Notes: generated by a model not told the origin, from the sequence alone. A DNA stretch of 64,000 bases from Streptomyces griseomycini (GCF_014203535.1 NZ_JACHJI010000008.1:186001-250000), one strand, 5' to 3'; shown: positions 50,690-60,110, counted from the first letter of the stretch. Program-made: numbers and translations.

Positions 50690-51073
50690 TCACGCGGCCT
50701 TGGGCGCGTTCACGTCCGCCGGCAGCGCCTTCTGCGCGACCTCGACGAGCGCGGCGAAGGCGGTGGCGTCGTTGACGGCCAGCTCGGCCAGGATCTTGCG
50801 GTCGACCTCGACGTTCGCGGCCTTCAGACCCTGGATGAAGCGGTTGTAGGTGATGCCGTTGGCGCGGGCGGCTGCGTTGATGCGCTGGATCCACAACTGG
50901 CGGAAGTCGCCCTTGCGCTTCTTGCGGTCGTTGTAGTTGTAGACCAGCGAGTGGGTGACCTGCTCCTTGGCCTTGCGGTACAGGCGCGAACGCTGACCGC
51001 GGTAGCCGGAGGCCTGCTCGAGGATCGCCCGGCGCTTCTTGTGGGCGTTGACTGCCCGCTTGACGCGTGCCAC
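50690..51073 (-). CDS. rplT: Ribosomal protein L20
   Basis: 127 aa. Begins MARVKRAVNAHKKRRAILEQA and has the family signature KKRKGDFRQLWIQRINAAARANGITYNRFI. Assembly protein of the 50S subunit and in many bacteria a repressor of its own infC-rpmI-rplT message. Third gene of that operon. GTG start. Confidence 0.98.
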   Translation of the reverse strand: MARVKRAVNAHKKRRAILEQASGYRGQRSRLYRKAKEQVTHSLVYNYNDRKKRKGDFRQLWIQRINAAARANGITYNRFIQGLKAANVEVDRKILAELAVNDATAFAALVEVAQKALPADVNAPKAA

Positions 51074-51171
51074 TTCTTAACTCCTTGTAGCGGGGCCGCG
51101 GTGGTGCTCACACGGCCCGAATTCGATTGGGTCCCGGTCTGACGTACGTACGGCGCTCGCGCGCCGGGGCG

Positions 51172-51366
51172 TCACTTGCCGAGAAGCTTCTTGATCTTCG
51201 CGGCGTCGCCCGGGGCCATCTCGGCGTTGCCGGTGAGGCGACGCGTCACGCGGGACGACTTGTGCTCGAGCAGGTGGCGCTTGCCGGCGCGCTCGCGGAG
51301 CACCTTGCCGGAGCCGGTGATCTTGAAGCGCTTGCTGGCACCGCTGTGCGACTTGTTCTTCGGCAT
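51172..51366 (-). CDS. rpmI: Ribosomal protein L35
   Basis: 64 aa. MPKNKSHSGASKRFKITGSGKV is the family N-terminus; highly basic. Second gene of infC-rpmI-rplT. Spaced about 100 bases from each neighbour. Confidence 0.98.
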   Translation of the reverse strand: MPKNKSHSGASKRFKITGSGKVLRERAGKRHLLEHKSSRVTRRLTGNAEMAPGDAAKIKKLLGK

Positions 51367-51476
51367 AGCGCCGTTCTCTCCTCGTCGGTGGCGCTCCGGT
51401 GCCCGGTCACGAAAACCGGGCACGGTGGAGCGTCGTACTTGTTTCGGTTGCTTCCTGGGGCTCGCGCCCCGGGGAG

Positions 51477-52121
51477 TCACGCCTCGGCAGGCTCCTCGGC
51501 GGCCGCCTGGGCCTCGGTGTCCGCGGGGTTCTGCGAGCGGCCGGGGTTGGCCTTCGCCTCCGCCTTGCGGGCCTCCTGCGCCTGGCGGGCCTCGGCCATC
51601 GCCTCGGTCTTCTTCTTGTGCGGACCGAGGACCATGATCATGTTGCGGCCGTCCTGCTTCGGGTTCGACTCGACGAACCCGAGGTCCTGGACGTCCTCCG
51701 CGAGCCGCTGCAGCAGCCGGTAGCCCAGTTCGGGCCGGGACTGCTCGCGACCACGGAACATGATCGTGATCTTGACCTTGTCGCCCTGCTTGAGGAACCG
51801 GACGACGTGACCCTTCTTGGTGTCGTAGTCGTGCGGGTCGATCTTCGGCCGGAGCTTCATCTCCTTGATGACCGTGTGCGCCTGGTTCTTGCGCGCCTCA
51901 CGGGCCTTCATGGCCGACTCGTACTTGAACTTCCCGTAGTCCATGAGCTTGCACACGGGCGGACGGGCGTTCGCCGCGACCTCGACCAGGTCCAGGTCGT
52001 ACTCCTGCGCAAGCTCCAGTGCCTTCGCGAGCGGCACGATGCCGACCTGCTCGCCACTGGGACCGACAAGTCGCACCTCGGGAACGCGAATCCGGTCGTT
52101 GATGCGGGGCTCGGCGCTGAT
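51477..52121 (-). CDS. infC: Translation initiation factor IF-3
   Basis: 214 aa. N-terminal domain (ISAEPRINDRIRVPEVRLVG, then GIVPLAKALELAQEYDLDLVEVA) and C-terminal RNA-binding domain (MKLRPKIDPHDYDTKKGHVVRFL and IMFRGREQSRPELG). The conserved N-terminus is reached only from an ATC codon at 52121, four bases after a GAGGAGG RBS. IF-3 genes commonly use rare start codons (AUU in E. coli) for autocontrol. The tail (AEARQAQEARKAEAKANPG) is a disordered actinobacterial extension. Confidence 0.96.
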   Translation of the reverse strand: MSAEPRINDRIRVPEVRLVGPSGEQVGIVPLAKALELAQEYDLDLVEVAANARPPVCKLMDYGKFKYESAMKAREARKNQAHTVIKEMKLRPKIDPHDYDTKKGHVVRFLKQGDKVKITIMFRGREQSRPELGYRLLQRLAEDVQDLGFVESNPKQDGRNMIMVLGPHKKKTEAMAEARQAQEARKAEAKANPGRSQNPADTEAQAAAEEPAEA

Positions 52122-52440
52122 GGATCCTCCTCGGTAGCACCACGCGACGGTCTGGCGGACAGCCGCGTAACGTCTGTGTTCGTTAGACCTAACCGCGCCG
52201 AAGCAGCAAAAATGCCCCGGACGATCACAGGCGGGGCTCCTCGAACTACCGGAGCACCGCCGCGAGGGCCGCGGGGCGCGCTTTCGGGCGGATCGCCGTC
52301 ACGGGGGACGGGACCGCCTGACCGGTGACCCGCCGCCCTGAGGGCGGTCAGGTGGGAGTTCGAAAGCCTCCACTTGTGGGCCGGGCTCGCGAGCCGTGAG
52401 GCATACGGGTCCGACCGGTCGTTACACAAGGTTAGCAGCT
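52122..52440 (-). promoter_or_regulatory. Long structured leader of the infC operon
   Basis: About 320 bases precede infC. A candidate promoter is TTAGCG (52454-52459) and TAACCT (52430-52435) with an 18-base spacer. The leader contains small hairpins, such as CCGCCC-TGA-GGGCGG at 52333-52347. By analogy with L20 leaders elsewhere it may carry autoregulation, but I do not see a match to a known motif. Confidence 0.35.
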
Positions 52441-52519
52441 CCCGAGGGGGTGCGCTAACCGTCCGTCCCGCGCCTCCTGCCGTCAAGGGGACACGCGCGG
52501 TGCGCCTATCGTGTGGGGC

Positions 52520-52897
52520 ATGAGTGACACCTCCGCCTCGGACACCCCCGAGACCCCCGGCAGCCCCGACTTCGACGCCATGGCCCGCGACATCGCCGAG
52601 GTCCCGGCGGTCGAGGTGATCGTGACGGTCGCCGTCAACCTGATGAGTGCCGCCGCCGTGAAGCTCGGTCTGACCGAGGAGGGCGACCAGCACAAGGACC
52701 TGGACGAGGCCCGCAAGCTGGTGCACGCGCTGGCCGGTCTGCTGGACGCCTCCGCGACCGAGATCAGCTCGTTCCACGCGGCACCGCTGCGCGACGGCCT
52801 GAAGTCGCTCCAGCTGGCCTTCCGCGAGGCCTCGCTGGTCCCGGACGAGCCGGGTCAGGGCCCGGGCGAGAAGTACACGGGGCCGGTCTACGGCTAG
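52520..52897 (+). CDS. DUF1844 family protein
   Basis: 125 aa. Acidic N-terminus, then the DUF1844 core: AVEVIVTVAVNLMSAAAVKLG and LDEARKLVHALAGLLDA. Small helical protein found next to infC in many actinobacteria; function unknown. ATG at 52520 seven bases after TATCGT, so probably leaderless. Confidence 0.9.
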   Translation: MSDTSASDTPETPGSPDFDAMARDIAEVPAVEVIVTVAVNLMSAAAVKLGLTEEGDQHKDLDEARKLVHALAGLLDASATEISSFHAAPLRDGLKSLQLAFREASLVPDEPGQGPGEKYTGPVYG

Positions 52898-52935
52898 GGC
52901 TTCGGGGACGTGCGTGCGTCAGGGGCGCGCGTGCG

Positions 52936-53673
52936 TCAGGGACGGACGTACAAGGGCTCGCCCGGAGGCGTCGCCCCGGCCGGCAGGACTGCCAGGTCGA
53001 GGCCGCGCACCAGGCGGGCCCTCAGCGTCTCGTCGGCGGCCAGCCGCCGGGCCACGGCGCGGGCGGCCTCGGCGGCGGACACGGCGGGGTCGAGGACGAG
53101 GGCGAGGGTGCCGTCGGCCCGTCCCGGCCCGAGGTGGGCGCGCAGCACGGCGGGCTCCGCGGCCACGGCGGCCCGTACGGCCTCGACGACGGCCGGGTCG
53201 GCGAGCGGGTCGGTGCTCGTGCGCCCCTCGGCGAGCGCGAGCAGCGCGGGACCGGTCAGCTCGAAGGGCACGGGCCCCGCCATGTCCAGGACCACCGTGT
53301 CCGCCTTCTCGTGCGCGGCGGCCTGCAGGGCCTGGTGCAGGGGTACGGCGACGGGGCGGGCCGCCGGGTCCCAGCGGGCGAGCGAGTCGGTGGAGGTGAA
53401 GGCCGGCAGGGCGGTGCGGGGGCCCGCCTTGAGGGTGGGGACGGCCATGTCGCTGGTCTTCTCGCGGCGCAGCCCGTTCTCGTCCTCCTCGACCTCGCCG
53501 AGGACGGCCACCACCGGGACGAGCAGCCGGGCGCCCTTGAGCGCCTCGAGGACGGGGCCGACGGCTCCGCGGTCCTCGGCCCAGGCGGCGAGCGCCGCGC
53601 TCAGCCGGGGATCGGCGGAGCCGTCGTCGTCGCGGAAGCCGGGGTCGGGGATGTTCTTGTTCGCCACGGTCAC
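52936..53673 (-). CDS. SseB-family protein
   Basis: 245 aa. N-terminal SseB-like fold (ARLLVPVVAVLGE, PRTALPAFTSTDSLARWD), and a second similar half beginning ADTVVLDMAGPVPFELTGPALLALAEG. SseB proteins enhance or store serine/transport activity in other bacteria; the role here is unknown. GTG at 53673 or the second GTG 6 bp later. Confidence 0.88.
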   Translation of the reverse strand: MTVANKNIPDPGFRDDDGSADPRLSAALAAWAEDRGAVGPVLEALKGARLLVPVVAVLGEVEEDENGLRREKTSDMAVPTLKAGPRTALPAFTSTDSLARWDPAARPVAVPLHQALQAAAHEKADTVVLDMAGPVPFELTGPALLALAEGRTSTDPLADPAVVEAVRAAVAAEPAVLRAHLGPGRADGTLALVLDPAVSAAEAARAVARRLAADETLRARLVRGLDLAVLPAGATPPGEPLYVRP

Positions 53674-53743
53674 CGACCTTATCGGCCACCCGCGGCCCGC
53701 CCGGACCCGGGCGGGCCGCTCGGGCCCGGGCCGTCGTGGCCCG

Positions 53744-54928
53744 CTAGGAGTCCTCGTCCGGCGTGCGCCGCCCCCGCCACAGGACCACCGCCGCGACCAG
53801 CAGGACGCCGCCGGCGCCGCCCGCGAGGGGGGCCGCCCAGGAGGCGGTGCCGTCGTCGGACGCGGCGGCCTCCGGGCCGGGGCCGAAGTACTTCTCGCCG
53901 TAGGACGCCGGCTTCAGGCCCTCGGGCTTCAGGCGGGCCGCGGCCTCGAGGGCGGCGGCCGGGTCGACGAAGCCGAAGCCGCGGGAGTCGTCGCGGCCGT
54001 CGGCGGGGGCGTTGCGGGCGGTGTCCTCCAGGAGCCGCTTGATCTGGGCCGGGGTCAGGTCCGGGTGGGCCGACCTGACCAGGGCGACGGCGCCGGAGAC
54101 GAACGCGGCGGCGGCGCTGGTGCCCCAGCCCTTGTAGTACTTGCGGTCGGGGTCGGCGATGATCACGTCCACCCCGGGGGCGCTGACCGTGGCGTACCAG
54201 CGACGGGTGGAGAACGGGGCGCGGGTGCCGTAGCGGTCCACGGCGGTGGCGGTGATGACGCCCGGGTAGGCGGCCGGGTAGGAGACGCGGTCGCCCTTCT
54301 CGCCGCCGTTGCCGGCGGAGGCCACGACCACCACGCCCTTGCGCAGGGCGTACTGGATGGCCTCGTCCTCGCCGCGTTCGGGGTGCGCGGAGGCGGAGTC
54401 GTCGCCGAGGGAGAGGTTGATGACGTCGGCGCCGTGGTCGGCGGCCCAGCGGATGCCCTCGGCGAGGGCGTTGCCGCGGGTGCTGCGGGCCTTGGCGCGG
54501 GACGGGTCGCGGTCCTCCAGGATCACTCGGACGGGGAGGATCTCGGCCTCGGGCGCGATGCCCATGACGCCGTCGGCGTTTCCGGGACCGTGTCCGTGGC
54601 CGGCGATGATCCCGGCCATGTTGGTGCCGTGGCGGGCCCAGGCGGGGTCGCCGGGTTCGGCGCCGAAACCGACGAGGTCCGTGCCGGGGAGGACGTTCCC
54701 CTCGAGGTCGGGGTGGTCGGCGTCGACGCCGGTGTCCAGGACGGCGACGACGACGCCCTCGCCCTTGGTGGTCCGCCAGGCCTCCTCGGTGTGCATGGCC
54801 TCCAGGGCCCACTGCCGGGCGCGGATGCCGTCGGCGTGCGCGGCGGTGGCGGGCAGGAGGGCGAGGGAGGCGGCGAGCAGGACGCCGAGGGCCGCGGCGG
54901 GACGCCGCCGGCCGGTGACCGGCCTCAT
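53744..54928 (-). CDS. Mycosin-type S8 serine protease, membrane-anchored
   Basis: 394 aa. Signal peptide, subtilisin catalytic triad Asp in LDTGVDADHPD, His in RHGTNMAGIIAGHG, Ser in GTSAAAAFVSG, and a C-terminal membrane helix (LAGGAGGVLLVAAVVLW) with a charged tail. This is the arrangement of MycP proteases in type VII secretion. No EccB/C/D or WXG100 genes are in the window. Its ATG overlaps the upstream membrane-protein stop (ATGA). Confidence 0.92.
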   Translation of the reverse strand: MRPVTGRRRPAAALGVLLAASLALLPATAAHADGIRARQWALEAMHTEEAWRTTKGEGVVVAVLDTGVDADHPDLEGNVLPGTDLVGFGAEPGDPAWARHGTNMAGIIAGHGHGPGNADGVMGIAPEAEILPVRVILEDRDPSRAKARSTRGNALAEGIRWAADHGADVINLSLGDDSASAHPERGEDEAIQYALRKGVVVVASAGNGGEKGDRVSYPAAYPGVITATAVDRYGTRAPFSTRRWYATVSAPGVDVIIADPDRKYYKGWGTSAAAAFVSGAVALVRSAHPDLTPAQIKRLLEDTARNAPADGRDDSRGFGFVDPAAALEAAARLKPEGLKPASYGEKYFGPGPEAAASDDGTASWAAPLAGGAGGVLLVAAVVLWRGRRTPDEDS

Positions 54929-56904
54929 GAGGGTCGCTCCGTGGCGGTGCCGGCGTGCCCGCGCACGCCGCGCTCGACCCGGTCGGCCAGGCCCTGCGCC
55001 TCGTGACCGAGGCCGGCCTGCGCGGGGGCGGTGGTGACGCCGGACTCCATGGCCTCCTCGGCGGGCTGCGGGGTGTCGACGGTGCGGCCGTCGGCCCAGC
55101 CGGAGACGGCGTAGACGACGACGGGGGCGTCCGTGAGGACGGAGATCGTCCAGGAGGCACGCTGCCGGGCGCCGAATCCGGCGGCGGCCGTGTCCTTCGC
55201 GGCGTACGGCAGGGGCATCAGATCGGTACGGCGGTCCAGGCGTTCCCTGTCGAAACGGCGGGCGAGGGAGGCCATGCCGGCGGCGTCGGCCTCGGTGAAC
55301 AGCAGGCCGACGGTGGTGACGTGGCTCTGGGTGGCGTCGGTGTAGGTGGCGCGCAGCAGGCGTGCGCAGCCGACGGGGGCGAGGACCTTGCGCAGCAGGG
55401 GGTCGAAGGCGCCCGCGCAGCCGCTGTCGGGGGCCACGGCGATGCGGGTCCAGGTCCGGTCGGCGCCGCCGGGGCCCGCGCCCTTGCCCGGCACGGTGGG
55501 CGGGAACAGCTGGTCGACCCGGACGTTGTGCCACAGGTCCCCGGCGGCGGCGAAGTCGCCGCGGGTCCCGGAGCCGTCGGAGTCCCCGACGAGCCAGCTC
55601 CCGGTGGCGGCACCGCCGATGAGGCCCGCCCCGAGGACGAGGCAGACGGCGGCGGCGACGGCCTGGGGGCGGCCGCGCCGTCCGAGCGGACGCGGCCGTG
55701 CGTCCCCGTCGTATCCCTCCGGTTCCCCGAACGACACGGCCGGCCGCCCGGTCCCGTGGGGACCGGGCGGGGCCGTGGGGGCACTCCACGAGAGGGCGGG
55801 GTCGGGGGCGCCGGGGCCCGGCGCGGACGGGTGGTCCGGGGCGGGGGGCCGGCCCGGACCCGGCCGGTCGCCCGGCGTGCGCGGCCGGGGCAGCCGGTCG
55901 GCCGGCCCGGGGGCCGGGCTCGCCGGGTCCGCGGGGATCGGGCGCAGGCGGGTGGTCTTCTCCGACGGAGTCTCCGGGGGCGTGATCGTGCGGCCCCCGG
56001 CGGGGCGGTGACCGGACGGCCGCGGCACGGCGGTGGAGCCGTCCGGACGGGAGGTGCCCGCGGGCCGCACTCCCCGGCCGGCGGTCGGCGGCGCGTCCGG
56101 GAAGCGGGCGGAGGCACGCGGGGGCGGTGGCGCCATGGGGTCCGTGCCGGCCGGCACGGCGGCCCCGAGGTCCGGGAAGCGGGGCCGGACCGGCGAGGAG
56201 GCGGGGGTGGCGGAGGAAGCGGGGGTGACCGTCCCGCTCCGCGCCGCGTCCCCGGACCCCGCGGCACGCCGGGGTCCGGCCGTGGCGCCGGAAGGGGACG
56301 TCCGGCCGGGACCGGCCGGACCGGCGGGGCCGGTCGTCCCGGCGTCCGCGTCCCCGCCGTCCCGGGCAGGCTCCCGCGCGTCGAACGCGCCGGTCCCCTC
56401 CGTGGTCCGCACCGGGGGCGGGGCTCCGTCCGAAGTCGCTCCCGGGGGCACGGCGCCCCTCGGTGCTCCGCGCCCGGGCCCGTCCCCGTCCGACGTCCCG
56501 TCCTCACGTCCGGCCGGGGGCCGGCCGGCGTTCCCGGACCGGCCGGAGACCGCGTTCGCGGGCCCGCCCTCGAACCCGGCCGGGAACCGGTCCGGGGCCC
56601 CGGACCGGTCGGAGGCGCCGTGCGGGGCCCCGGACCCGTACGGGGTCCGGCCCGTCGGCTCGTGGTCGTCCGGCGAGCCGTCCCGGGCAGCGGTGTCCGC
56701 GGCCGGTCCCTCCGCGGAGGTCGTGCGGGACGTCTCCCGTGGGACGGAGCGCCGGCGGTCCGGATCCGCCGTGCCGTCCTGCGCCGTCCGCGGCGGGTGC
56801 ACCGGATGCGGAGGCGTGGCCGGGCGCGGAGGCGTGGCCGGGGGCGCGGACGGGGGCGTCGTGGGACGCGGGGGGTGGGAGGCGCGCCGCGCTTCCGTGC
56901 TCAT
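54925..56904 (-). CDS. Large Pro-rich single-pass membrane protein
   Basis: 659 aa. About 400 N-terminal residues are Pro/Gly/Arg-rich and disordered. One membrane helix follows (VAAAVCLVLGAGLIGGAATGSWLV, about 428-451). The extracytoplasmic domain (FAAAGDLWHNVRVDQLFPPT..., CAGAFDPLLRKVLAPVGCARLLRATYTD) has two Cys that could pair. No known domain. Translationally coupled to the mycosin-type protease (4-nt overlap), so it may be its partner or substrate. Confidence 0.8.
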   Translation of the reverse strand: MSTEARRASHPPRPTTPPSAPPATPPRPATPPHPVHPPRTAQDGTADPDRRRSVPRETSRTTSAEGPAADTAARDGSPDDHEPTGRTPYGSGAPHGASDRSGAPDRFPAGFEGGPANAVSGRSGNAGRPPAGREDGTSDGDGPGRGAPRGAVPPGATSDGAPPPVRTTEGTGAFDAREPARDGGDADAGTTGPAGPAGPGRTSPSGATAGPRRAAGSGDAARSGTVTPASSATPASSPVRPRFPDLGAAVPAGTDPMAPPPPRASARFPDAPPTAGRGVRPAGTSRPDGSTAVPRPSGHRPAGGRTITPPETPSEKTTRLRPIPADPASPAPGPADRLPRPRTPGDRPGPGRPPAPDHPSAPGPGAPDPALSWSAPTAPPGPHGTGRPAVSFGEPEGYDGDARPRPLGRRGRPQAVAAAVCLVLGAGLIGGAATGSWLVGDSDGSGTRGDFAAAGDLWHNVRVDQLFPPTVPGKGAGPGGADRTWTRIAVAPDSGCAGAFDPLLRKVLAPVGCARLLRATYTDATQSHVTTVGLLFTEADAAGMASLARRFDRERLDRRTDLMPLPYAAKDTAAAGFGARQRASWTISVLTDAPVVVYAVSGWADGRTVDTPQPAEEAMESGVTTAPAQAGLGHEAQGLADRVERGVRGHAGTATERPS

Positions 56905-57172
56905 GCACCCCCCGTTCCCTCGTGTCCGGGCCGTTCCTCGTGTGCGGGCCGGCGTTCTCCTGCCCGGGGCCCGGCGCGGACGCGTCCCGGGCACAGATAC
57001 CCGCACCGGCGGCGCGTCATCCCGGTCCGGACCTCCGGCCGGCGCCGTTCCGCCGTGCGTGCGCGTCACTCTACGGCGTGCCCCCGCTCGGACGGGAACC
57101 AGTCCGCGGGGCCGCGGCATCTGCCCGGAACATCCCCTACCCTGCGGTAATCCCGTCTGGCAGGCTGCGCTC

Positions 57173-58375
57173 ATGACTGCGCGCGCCTCCGACCGGGCCC
57201 GTTACGACCAGGCCACCGCCCACCTCGACGCCCCCCTGGCGATCGTGGACCTGGACGCCTTCGACGCCAACGCGGACGACCTGGTCCGCCGGGCCGGCGG
57301 GAAGCCGGTCCGGGTGGCCAGCAAGTCCGTGCGCTGCCGCGCGCTGCTCGAACGGGTCCTGGCCCGTGACGGTTTCGCGGGCATCATGTCGTTCACCCTC
57401 GCCGAGTCCCTGTGGCTGGCCCGCTCCGGTTTCGACGACGTCCTGCTGGCCTACCCCTCGGCCGACCGCGCCGGGTACGCCGAGCTCACCGCCGATCCCA
57501 AGCTCGCCGCCGCCGTCACGGTCATGGTCGACGACCCGGCGCAGCTGGACCTGATCGACGCCTCGCGCGCCGGTGGCGGCGAAGTCGTGCGGGTCTGCCT
57601 GGAGTTGGACACCTCCCTGAAGCTGCTGGGCGGGCGGGTGCGGATCGGTGCCCGGCGGTCCCCGCTGCACTCCCCCGGCGAGATCGCCGACGTGGCGCGT
57701 GCGGTGGCCCGGCGGCCGGGGTTCAGGATCGTGGGGATCATGGCGTACGAGGGCCACGTCGCCGGGGTCGGCGACGCGGTGGCCGGGCGTCCGCTGCGGT
57801 CCCGTGCGGTGCGGCTGATGCAGGCCGCCGCCCGGCGCGAACTCGCCGAACGGCGCGCGGCGGTGGTGCGGGCGGTACGGGCGGTGGTACCGGACCTGGA
57901 GTTCGTCAACGGCGGTGGCACGGGCAGTGTGCAGCACACCGCCGCGGAGGACGCGGTGACCGAGGTCGCGGCCGGGTCGGGGCTGTACGTACCGCGGCTG
58001 TTCGACAACTACACGTCGTTCACGGGGCGTCCGGCGGCCCTCTTCGCCCAGCCCGTCGTACGGCGGCCGGGCGTGGGGGTGGTGACGGTGCTCGGCGGGG
58101 GGTATCCGGCCTCCGGCGCGCCGGGCGCGGACCGGCTGCCGGTGCCGTACCTGCCCGAGGGCCTGCGCTACGACCCGCAGGAGGGGGCCGGCGAGGTGCA
58201 GACGCCGTTGCTGGGCTCGCCCGCCGACGATCTGCTGATCGGCGACAAGGTGTGGTTCCGGCACGCCAAGGCGGGTGAGCTGTGCGAGCGGTTCGACGCG
58301 CTGCACCTGATCGGGGGCGGGGCCGTGACGGCGACGGTGCCGACGTACCGCGGCGAGGGCCGCACGTTCCTGTGA
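57173..58375 (+). CDS. PLP-dependent alanine-racemase-fold enzyme (D-threonine aldolase / amino-acid deaminase type)
   Basis: 400 aa. Fold type III PLP enzyme: the Schiff-base Lys is in GKPVRVASKSVRCRALL (about residue 50), and the barrel has FAGIMSFTLAESLWLA, VVRVCLELDTSLKLL and FVNGGGTGSVQHT. The C-terminal DSD1-like part (LLGSPADDLLIGDKVWFRHAKAGELCERF) with His and Cys fits metal-assisted D-threonine aldolases or D-serine dehydratases. Substrate uncertain. A TACCCT box is about 30 bp upstream of the ATG. Confidence 0.88.
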   Translation: MTARASDRARYDQATAHLDAPLAIVDLDAFDANADDLVRRAGGKPVRVASKSVRCRALLERVLARDGFAGIMSFTLAESLWLARSGFDDVLLAYPSADRAGYAELTADPKLAAAVTVMVDDPAQLDLIDASRAGGGEVVRVCLELDTSLKLLGGRVRIGARRSPLHSPGEIADVARAVARRPGFRIVGIMAYEGHVAGVGDAVAGRPLRSRAVRLMQAAARRELAERRAAVVRAVRAVVPDLEFVNGGGTGSVQHTAAEDAVTEVAAGSGLYVPRLFDNYTSFTGRPAALFAQPVVRRPGVGVVTVLGGGYPASGAPGADRLPVPYLPEGLRYDPQEGAGEVQTPLLGSPADDLLIGDKVWFRHAKAGELCERFDALHLIGGGAVTATVPTYRGEGRTFL

Positions 58376-58379
58376 CCGC

Positions 58380-59300
58380 TCAGTCCGTCGGGCCGATGCT
58401 GCTGCCGACGCCGCCGCCGGAGTCGGCGTCGGTGACGGAGCGGATGCCCTCGGTGATCCGGTCCATGTCGGCCAGGGGCGGTCCGTCCTCGCCGGCGTCG
58501 AAGACGTACCGGACGAGGACGGGCGACCCGGTGCCGACGCTGGACGGGAAGACCAGCGACTGCACGTAGCCGCCGGGGCCCTCGGCGGTCGTCACGCGCC
58601 AGCGCACGAGGTACCCGGCGCGCCCCGCCACCGCGACCGGTCCGGACTTGACGACCTCGTGGGACTCGAGGCCGCCGTAGGGGCGGCGGCCGACGGCGTC
58701 CTCGTGGAAGGCCTCGTCGGCCGCCTCGGGGATGTCCTCCTTGGCGAGCAGTTCGGGCGAGGTCTCGTCGGACGCGGTCACCGTGCGGGAGACGACCAGG
58801 CCGTGGCGGCAGACGGAGCCTTCGCCGGGGCAGTCGTAGGTGCCGTCGGTGGTCATGACGACGTCGTCCTCGGCGACGTTCTCCGGGCGGACCCAGCCGT
58901 CGGGGAGCGGGAAGGTGATGCCGTTGAGTGGGTCCTCGACCACGGCCGGGGCCCCGGCCGGGGACTCGGAGGGGGAGGTGGACGGCGACGGGGGCGAGGT
59001 CCGCGGTGCGGGGGGCGGGGCGGTCGCCGTCGGGCCGGTCCTCGTCCCCGGGTCGCCGTCGTCCCCGCCGAGGAACACCGCTCCGGTGACGACCGCGGCG
59101 ACGAGCACGGCCCCGGCGGTGGTGAGGGCCACCGCCTTGGCCCGGCCGCCGCCGGTGCCGCCCTCCCCGGGCGGCGGCAGCGGTCCCGCGGCGGCCTCGG
59201 GGGCGCGCCGGTGCTCGGTCCAGGCCGTGCCGTCCCACCAGCGTTCCAGGTGCGGGGCGTGCGGGTCGCGGTACCAGCCGGGCGGAGGCGTCATGCTCAT
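58380..59300 (-). CDS. DUF2510 domain membrane protein
   Basis: 306 aa. N-terminal DUF2510 (TPPPGWYRDPHAPHLERWWDGTAWTEH, residues 3-29), Pro-rich linker, one membrane helix (KAVALTTAGAVLVAAVVTGAVFL), then a Thr/Pro/Ser stalk and an extracellular domain (DPLNGITFPLPDGWVRPEN, with CPGEGSVC) of unknown fold. ATG at 59300 seven bases after TACAGT, so probably leaderless; ATG 59294 possible. Convergent with the PLP enzyme, 4 bp apart. Confidence 0.88.
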   Translation of the reverse strand: MSMTPPPGWYRDPHAPHLERWWDGTAWTEHRRAPEAAAGPLPPPGEGGTGGGRAKAVALTTAGAVLVAAVVTGAVFLGGDDGDPGTRTGPTATAPPPAPRTSPPSPSTSPSESPAGAPAVVEDPLNGITFPLPDGWVRPENVAEDDVVMTTDGTYDCPGEGSVCRHGLVVSRTVTASDETSPELLAKEDIPEAADEAFHEDAVGRRPYGGLESHEVVKSGPVAVAGRAGYLVRWRVTTAEGPGGYVQSLVFPSSVGTGSPVLVRYVFDAGEDGPPLADMDRITEGIRSVTDADSGGGVGSSIGPTD

Positions 59301-59321
59301 TCCGGCACTGTAGGGCGAGCG

Positions 59322-60104
59322 CTACAGCGGTGTGACGTACGCGCCCGAGATTCCGCCGTCCACCAGGAAGTCGGTGGCGTTGACGAAGGAGGAGTCGTCG
59401 CTGGCCAGGAAGGCGACGGCGGCGGCGATCTCCTCGGCCTCGGCGAACCGGCCGAGCGGGATGTGGACCAGGCGGCGGGCCGCGCGCTCGGGGTCCTTGG
59501 CGAACAGCTCCCGCAGCAAAGGGGTGTTGACCGGTCCGGGGCACAGCGCGTTGACGCGGATGCCCTCCCGCGCGAACTGCACGCCGAGCTCGCGGGACAG
59601 CGCGAGGACGCCGCCCTTGGAGGCGGTGTACGAGATCTGGCTGGTGGCCGCCCCCATCCGGGCCACGAAGGACGCGGTGTTGATGACGGAGCCCTTGCCC
59701 TGGCGCCGCATGTAGGGGATGGCGGCCTTGCAGCACAGGTAGACGGAGGTGAGGTTGACCTCCTGGACGCGCTTCCAGGCCTCCAGTCCCGTCTCCAGGA
59801 TGGAGTCGTCGTCGGGCGGCGAGATACCGGCGTTGTTGAAGGCGATGTCGACGCTGCCGTAGGTGTCGTGGGCCGCCTCGAACAGCGCCTCGACCTGCTC
59901 GGGGACGGTGACGTCGACGTGGACGAAGATCCCGCCGGTCTCCTCGGCGGCCGCCTTGCCGCGTGCCTCGTCGACGTCGCCGCAGACGACGCGGGCGCCC
60001 TCGGAGGCGAGCCGGCGGGCGGCGGCGAGGCCGATGCCGCTGCCGGCCCCGGTGACGACGGCGGTCCGGCCGACCAGGCGGCGGCAGATGTTCTCTTCGC
60101 TCAT
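59322..60104 (-). CDS. Short-chain dehydrogenase/reductase
   Basis: 260 aa. Cofactor loop GAGSGIGLAAARRLA, NNAGIS, catalytic Ser-Tyr-Lys in NTASFVAR and SYTASKGGV, and a DFLVDGGISGAYVTPL C-terminus. NAD(P)-dependent alcohol or ketone substrate not known. It is the last gene of the operon starting with glnA4, six bases after the aldehyde dehydrogenase gene. Confidence 0.93.
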   Translation of the reverse strand: MSEENICRRLVGRTAVVTGAGSGIGLAAARRLASEGARVVCGDVDEARGKAAAEETGGIFVHVDVTVPEQVEALFEAAHDTYGSVDIAFNNAGISPPDDDSILETGLEAWKRVQEVNLTSVYLCCKAAIPYMRRQGKGSVINTASFVARMGAATSQISYTASKGGVLALSRELGVQFAREGIRVNALCPGPVNTPLLRELFAKDPERAARRLVHIPLGRFAEAEEIAAAVAFLASDDSSFVNATDFLVDGGISGAYVTPL

Positions 60105-60110
60105 GAGCGG

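Noticed and set aside
53744..54928. Type VII secretion locus
   Set aside because: Only the mycosin-like protease is present; no WXG100 or Ecc genes are in the window.
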